Positions 9,001 to 13,686 of a stretch of DNA of 13,686 nt are shown here, one piece after another. The DNA is from Physocladia obscura. Taxonomy: Eukaryota > Chytridiomycota > Chytridiomycetes > Chytridiales > Chytriomycetaceae. How positions within the stretch are numbered: position 1 is the first letter of the stretch; each line of letters opens with the position of its first letter. Both the position numbers and the translations under genes were made by a program. The stretch is from positions 1-13,686 of the forward strand of contig JADGJH010000862.1 in NCBI GenBank assembly GCA_027596945.1, read 5' to 3'. The notes under the pieces were generated by a model, which saw nothing but the letters and a program-made list of their open reading frames with translations, was not told where the DNA came from and ran no database searches.

Positions 9001-10026
9001 AGCAGAGTCAAGCAGCATAGAATTACTCACGCTCTCAATGAGGGCATCCATAACAGGGTCCAAGAAGGGATTCTGGTTCTGAGAAAAATGACAGATTAGG
9101 GTGGCGCAGCAAACAGAATTAAGAAAAAATCACCTCATCAGAAAGCGGAAGGGAAATAGTGGATATTTTGGGTGAGGCCGACTCAGCCGACAGCGAGTCG
9201 TCAAAAACAGCTTCAACAGATTCAACGGCCGATACAGCATCGTCAAAGTGGTTGTGGTGAAGCACTGAGCTGGGAGACGCAGCAGTAGTAGTAGTAGCAG
9301 CAAGAGCAACAGTTACAGCAGCAATCGCGGCAGTATTATTTGAGGCTGCAGTTGTAGTTGTGGCTTCAGGAATCACGGTGGAGGCGAGGACTGTAGGTGT
9401 GGGGGTGGCGTAGGTGTGCACGTTAACAATGCCACTACTAAAGTCCGAGTCGGCGTCCGAGTCTGAGTGGACACCATCAGACAAAAGCTCGAAGCCGTCA
9501 GAGTCGGCGTCTTCATGAACTGGAACCGTAGCCGCCAGAAAATGTAGCGTCAGCCGAACGCTCGCCGCACCGCTCGCCGTGGCCCGGAAAAGAAGCATCG
9601 CAAGGTCACTTTGTTGTGTGTCACCATATCACATCATATCCACAGTATCATGTGCCGCGTGTAATGTTTTCGGTTTTTTTTTGGTCAGTTTGTTTTGTCA
9701 CACAGACACCCCAACCCTCTCTGTTGCGCACACTCTTTGTCTTTCTGTGTCCACCACGTGCTGTAAAGAGAGGGAGCAGGAGAGAAAGAAAAAAGAGCGA
9801 AAGAGGCACTTGGCATCATTGCAATAACTTACCCGTCGCTACTCAGGTCTGCGCCACCATCTGTTTCTGTAATGCGAAACTTATTGTTGCCACGGATGTC
9901 AGGAAAGAGCCCGGACAACTTGCTCCGAAACGCGGACAGCGACGAATCACCGTCACTCCATGCAAACTTGCGCATTGTCGTGTTGCCCTCGACTTGCGCC
10001 TTGAACACAACTGTCGTGCTGTTCAT
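6061..10026 (-). CDS. p62/NBR1-like selective autophagy receptor (PB1, LIR-like motif, four ZZ fingers, UBA), 7 exons
   Basis: Predicted 1140 residues. Exons, in order: 10026-9833, 9608-9134, 9078-8142, 8075-7788, 7702-7461, 7410-7275, 7211-6061; phases close. Residues 1-90 are a PB1 domain: TVVFKAQVEG with basic MRKFAW, then ITETDGGADLSSDGDLAMLL (OPCA-type acidic region). SDGFELLSD (core F104-L107) looks like an Atg8-binding LIR. Residues about 475-530 are a His/Gln/Ala-rich helix. Four ZZ zinc fingers follow: about 605-653 (C610, C613, C625, C628, C634, C637), 661-708, 729-778 and 786-833; three are interrupted or bordered by introns. Other LIR-like cores are WFRL (962-965) and WASV. Residues 1065-1103 are a UBA domain with the MGF motif (LFEMGFINSDRNIELLLKHKGD). 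I see no Nbr1-type FW domain between ZZ4 and UBA. By family, it would polymerise through PB1, bind ubiquitinated cargo by UBA and recruit Atg8. The 8076-8141 intron is inferred because retention would insert a hydrophobic stretch. Confidence 0.82.
8236..8275 (-). repeat. 12-bp tandem repeat encoding a His/Ala-rich helix
   Basis: Three consecutive 12-bp units begin with GTGAGCTT (8236, 8248, 8260), followed by a partial unit. In the p62/NBR1-like protein they encode an H-x-x-A repeat (HQQAHQQAHREAHENA), predicted to be a continuous helix with histidines every four residues. Confidence 0.75.
9609..9832 (-). other. Long intron 1 of the p62/NBR1-like gene with a competing internal acceptor
   Basis: The intron starts with a consensus GTAAGT (9832-9827) and ends in a weak CAAAG acceptor (9609). 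The far acceptor is needed because its join restores the PB1 sequence SSDGDLAMLL in phase. A much stronger acceptor, a C/T tract ending in TTTACAG, ends at 9761. It would define a 72-nt intron, the usual size in this window, but leads to an in-frame stop unless a later donor is used. Confidence 0.65.
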
Positions 10027-10228
10027 TTTTTTGCCGTCTTTTTTTTCTCCTTCTGTTCTGGTGACGCCTTTTTTCAACCAGTTGCCTGGGGCTTCGCCAC
10101 CCAATAAACAAACAAAAAAAAAACAGTCACTCCTCCCTCCCAAATGCATTTTTCATATGAATTAACTGCCTTTTGCCAACGGTCTAAAGCCCGCTTCAGT
10201 TTCTGGAGGAGATTTGTAGTAAAAAAAT

Positions 10229-11853
10229 TCAGCCGTCGCGCATTTCACCCATCCAAACAAGCACCCGAAACGCCTCAACAATCAACACAGTTCCCACTAC
10301 ATCTCCCACAGACGTTATCAGCGAAAATATATAATTATCCGGATCTAGTTTCAATCTCCACAGTGCTTTGGCGCAGTCCGCAGTAAGCCGCAAAAGAAAA
10401 ATTACCAAGAACGAACTTGTAATGCCATAGACAACTACGAATTTCACTGTCACGCCCGCCATCGCCGTGGCGGAACCGATTCCAAGTGATCGCACCATAA
10501 AGAGAAACGCACTTTGCGCAGGAATATTTATGCAAAACAATGCGAACGGCGTTGTGTAAGCCATGCTCGACAAATGATGGCGGGAAAAAACTCCGAGCGG
10601 CATTTCGTGTAGTTCGGTGGATATTTTAGAAGCGTAGATACATGCTAAATTTCCACAAATGCCGTTCATCACAGGCACAAGCACTGCAAGGCCGGCGTAG
10701 CGGTCAATGAACGAACCAAGGACAATTCCTCCAATAGATGAAATTGCCATTGCCATAACAAGAGGTGACCATCCTGTTTGCAGCAAATCTTTCACATGAA
10801 TATTTCTCAACACAACAAAAACCCTATTTTATTTCTTTTAATGTTTGACAGAATGAAAAATATTGAAAATTAAATACCATAGCGGGAGTAACGACAATAT
10901 AAAAACAACAAGCAACACTGGCACCGCAGTTTCAATAACCGAATTCAGCGCGGTCGTAATCCCCGCGAAAATCAGTAAAGTGACTAAATCGCCCAACGAC
11001 GCAGCAACAGGTGTCGCGATATTGTCGGGATCCACCTTCAATATCCGACACACAATCACAGTTCCGCACATGACATTGCCCAAAAACAGACTGGCTAGAG
11101 ACGCCGTGGATATTCCAGCAGCGCAAATCAGTGCGGTCTCTTTTGCACCAAGCCAAGATCCATCAAACATACCAGCGACTGTTAACGACCATGTTGACGC
11201 CAGGCCAGCGACGCACGCGCTCTGAACCTGCAATAGCGCAGTGTTGCCGAAAACGAGTTGCCAGCGTGAAATGGGTTTATCAAGTAGGCCAACATTGGAT
11301 GCTATTTTTATTTTTTATTTTAAATATTTCTCCTGCATTAAGATAAGTCTGACCTGTGCTCAATCGCGATGCCAGATTCATTTCCAAGTTTCCTTTCAAA
11401 CCAAGCAACGTCGGAACGAGGATAAAGAGTTGTGGGATGCGGATAAAGACGGGCCATTTTTGCAAAGCGTTCAGAAGCGCGCCAGCCAGCATGAGACCGC
11501 CTGCACATATGCGTGTTGTAATTGATTGATTGATGCTCACACACCTCAGATGAATGAATGATATAAGTACCCAGGGATAAAAACACACTGGGTAGTGCTT
11601 CGCGAATCAGTTTGAGAACACTGCTATCAGCATTAAATGAGGTGTCATGATGGTGTGTCAAAGGATGAGATTTGAAGTTGCTGTTATTGTGATAGTATGC
11701 GCTAGTATTGTTGCTGTTATTATTTTTACTGTTGTTGCTGTTGTTAGCCAGATCGGCGTATTTACGGCGTGTTCGGCGTCGATCGGAGTTGTTGGCAACG
11801 GCAACAGTAATGATACTTGGACCACTCCTGACAACACTGGACTCTACCATCAT
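10229..11853 (-). CDS. SLC41A: SLC41/MgtE-type magnesium transporter, 4 exons
   Basis: Predicted 482 residues. Exons: 11853-11571, 11500-11354, 11301-10878, 10823-10229; all phases close. Residues 1-75 are hydrophilic and Asn-rich. The membrane part is two MgtE-like halves, the known SLC41 layout. Half one has [19 protein letters not shown], then [15 protein letters not shown] and [20 protein letters not shown], ending in [17 protein letters not shown] (232-248). Half two begins [20 protein letters not shown], with [20 protein letters not shown], and ends in [17 protein letters not shown]. The Asp residues of the DPDN and GD motifs are those lining the Mg2+ path in the MgtE family. The second motif lacks the usual Pro (FSLITS against TPVAAS). 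The cytosolic regulatory N and CBS domains of bacterial MgtE are absent, as in SLC41. For intron 1 I chose the GTACTT donor at 11570, since the better-looking GTGAGC at 11540 would leave only 40 nt and break the first membrane helix. The location is plasma membrane or an organelle; the sequence does not say which. Confidence 0.88.
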
Positions 11854-11925
11854 TTCTGGACTTACGAATTTTGACAAAAATCCAACAATATTTAAAGTAA
11901 ATAAATAATATCACATCTATAACAG
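11854..11925. promoter_or_regulatory. 72-bp divergent promoter region
   Basis: Only 72 bp separate the predicted ATG of the SLC41-type gene (minus, 11853) and that of the helical-repeat gene (plus, 11926). The stretch is AT-rich (AATATTTAAAGTAAATAAATAATATC). Either both start from one shared core promoter or one 5' UTR begins within the other gene. No specific factor site is recognised. Confidence 0.5.
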
Positions 11926-13686
11926 ATGACGCAGGAAGATGACGACGCCACAACCAGGACAGCATACAATGATAATAATGGCGAAAATACAAATGCTGGA
12001 GCGACTGATTTTGAGATTGCGACCAATGTAACCGATGATGATTCGGTTGTAGGAATTGCCGATGGTGCAGTTGATGGTATGGTTGATGATGATGGAGCGT
12101 TTGAGGGTGTAGTTATTGTCGATGGCATTGCTGATGGCGGTGAGGGAGTAGCAATGGTGGTGCCGGTGTCTGATTCGGTGATCGCGCCAATTGTGCGGCG
12201 GCTGGTCGACGCATGCACGCGCCTGGCGTCGCTGACAGACTTCGATACATCGCCATCAGGTCGTCTGGGTGCCGAAATTTTGGCATGTTTTGACGTGCCG
12301 GGCGTCGTTGAGGCTTTTGTAGCCGAACTTGCGCTACCAACAACCACTGCAACAACAACTACCACAACTACCACTAATACTGCTACTATAAACACAAGCA
12401 CAAATACTATAACAAATACTGCTCAACATCACATAATTCAGCCAGTTTTTCGTCTTACCTCTGCCGCATGCTCCATCCCTCCCAATCTGTCCGATGCGGT
12501 TCGCAGATCATCCCTGTCTCCCAATGAATCCGATCGCGTCCTCAAAACTGGGCAGATCCTCGTCTGTTCATTTCCCAAACAAAACAGATTTCTCGAGATG
12601 CACATGAACAGGCTGATTCCTTCTCTCATGCGTATTTTTGAGCCAGAGTCGCGTGGAATCAGAAACCATGTTTTGTAAAATAATATTTATGCTATTTTAT
12701 CGGCAGTTATATTAATATTTTATCTATTTTGAAATTGTGATTAGAAAGATTCTGCGTCATTTACTTTCCCGGAATGAAGCTCCAATTCCATATATTCTGG
12801 AAGGCATCTGCCCAGTCACAGATACACCATATTTTCAACAACTGTGGAGGTGAATATAATCATGTTATGGTTTTATATCGTCTTAATTTTTCACCACAGT
12901 TCCGCAATGAGCAATGACCCAATCGCACTTGCAATTGTTGAACGCATTATTACTTCAGGGCGTGTGGCGGATGTTATGAAACCTCGTCTTAAATTGATAG
13001 CAAAAATGAATTTTGTTGAAGCAAATCTTAAAATTCTAACTTACAGAGGTTCAACTAATCATAGCAATTATTTATTATTTACTAATTTTTTTAAAAACTT
13101 TCAACTTTAATTTTCACAGAACTCTCCGACACATTCACAAACGCGTCCGACTTGATCCAAAAACTGGTTGAAATAGCCACAACACTCGAACACACAGAGT
13201 TGATATTTTGCCACCTGACAGATACCCAAGCAAACCCAGGCGGATTGGATTTGTTGGAACAGATTTTCTTTATTTTCGGTTCCTTTGAGGCTTCGTCTTG
13301 TTATTCTTTTGATGATGATGCTCAGAATGATGAGAATGGCGATGATACTAGCAAAAAACAAGCTTCAATCGATATATTGCAGTTTCAATCTTGCCTTACT
13401 GTGATTCATGCATTTGTTATTCGCAGGTGCTTTTTGTTCTGTATATTTTTGATAATTACTGCTTAAAAAACTTTGTTTTTTCTTTTTTCTTTACATGTGT
13501 GCTATTTTGTTGTAACAGCTCTGGTCGATGTCCACTCCTTCCGACAGTGATGGGATCTATAGAAAAAATAAATTTGAAGGCCCTCAAAGAATGCTCTATC
13601 AAAATCGCAGTTGCGCACGCACAAAAATTGTGGGGCCCGAAATCTGTCTTATTTTCGTCTTTGGATTGCAGTGGGAGGTATTTTTT
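11926..13686 (+). CDS. Unidentified helical-repeat (ARM/HEAT-like) protein, N-terminal 489 residues, runs off the right edge
   Basis: Exons: 11926-12674, 12745-12849, 12900-13048, 13120-13426, 13519-13677, then a donor (GTATTT) at 13678 and the window edge; phases close throughout. Residues 1-80 are acidic and low-complexity. Residues about 80-137 are helical (VIAPIVRRLVDACTRLASL). A Thr/Asn tract follows, and from about residue 225 comes a series of amphipathic helices typical of ARM/HEAT solenoids: MNRLIPSLMRIFEPESRGI, VLKILRHLLSRNEAPIPYIL, DPIALAIVERIITSGRVADV, LIQKLVEIATTLEHTELIF, INLKALKECSIKIAVAHAQ. There is an acidic insert DDDAQNDENGDD. I do not recognise the family. The helix rhythm weakly resembles the proteasome assembly chaperone PSMD5/S5b, which is only a guess to test. 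The splice at 12674/12745, joining HVL to KILRHLL, removes an apparent stop. Confidence 0.6.
12337..12420 (+). repeat. ACA/ACT/ACC triplet tract encoding a Thr/Asn run
   Basis: Triplets of the form ACN and AAY repeat here inside exon 1 of the helical-repeat gene and encode about 28 mostly Thr and Asn residues. It is likely a slippage-prone, disordered linker between the N-terminal helices and the solenoid. Confidence 0.7.

Noticed and set aside
11501..11540. GTGAGC donor giving a 40-nt first intron in the SLC41-type gene
   Set aside because: Shorter than any other intron here, and it would insert polar residues (IHSSEVC) into the first membrane helix; the GTACTT donor at 11570 gives a continuous helix.
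1..13686. Search by eye for tRNA, rRNA, CRISPR arrays, viral genes or toxin genes
   Set aside because: No tRNA box B, rRNA-like or spacer-repeat pattern seen; apart from the transposase all genes look like ordinary nuclear genes.

Overview
The window is compact, intron-dense eukaryotic nuclear DNA. Introns are short (46-92 nt, one of 224 nt), AT-rich and GT..AG, and one carries a perfect TACTAAC branch site (3313-3319). The gene content (dynactin p24, coactosin-type ADF-H, a SHANK-type SPN-ankyrin protein, a p62/NBR1-type receptor, an SLC41 magnesium transporter) points to an opisthokont. Gene density and intron size fit an early-diverging fungus such as a chytrid, or a unicellular relative of animals. 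The lineage is inference. All gene models below were spliced by hand. In each case the exon phases close and the joins restore the expected domain.

Layout. Positions 1-338 (minus) hold the N-terminal part of a DDE-type transposase with tandem helix-turn-helix motifs, which runs off the left edge. Three plus-strand genes follow almost back to back: dynactin subunit 3 (414-1261, 5 exons), a coactosin/ADF-H plus PH domain fusion (1346-2411, 3 exons) and a SHANK-like SPN plus ankyrin protein with proline-rich and glycine/serine-rich tails (2495-5191, 6 exons). An AT-rich convergent intergenic region (5192-6060) has poly(A) signals for both flanking genes. On the minus strand are a p62/NBR1-like autophagy receptor (6061-10026, 7 exons: PB1, LIR-like motif, four ZZ fingers, UBA, no FW domain seen) and an SLC41/MgtE-type transporter (10229-11853, 4 exons). 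A 72-bp divergent promoter separates the transporter from a plus-strand helical-repeat protein (11926 to beyond the right edge), which I could not firmly identify.

Together: the left three genes all touch the actin or microtubule cytoskeleton, although nothing shows they are co-regulated. The most interesting item is the SHANK-type protein. It keeps the Arg and Lys positions used by animal SHANK SPN domains to bind Rap/Ras GTPases, but has no SH3, PDZ or SAM domain. Instead it has an FPPPP (EVH1-type) motif and a helical C-terminus, which suggests a GTPase-to-actin scaffold without the synaptic modules. The four-ZZ, FW-less PB1/UBA receptor and the ADF-H/PH fusion are also unusual architectures. 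No tRNA, rRNA or CRISPR array was seen.
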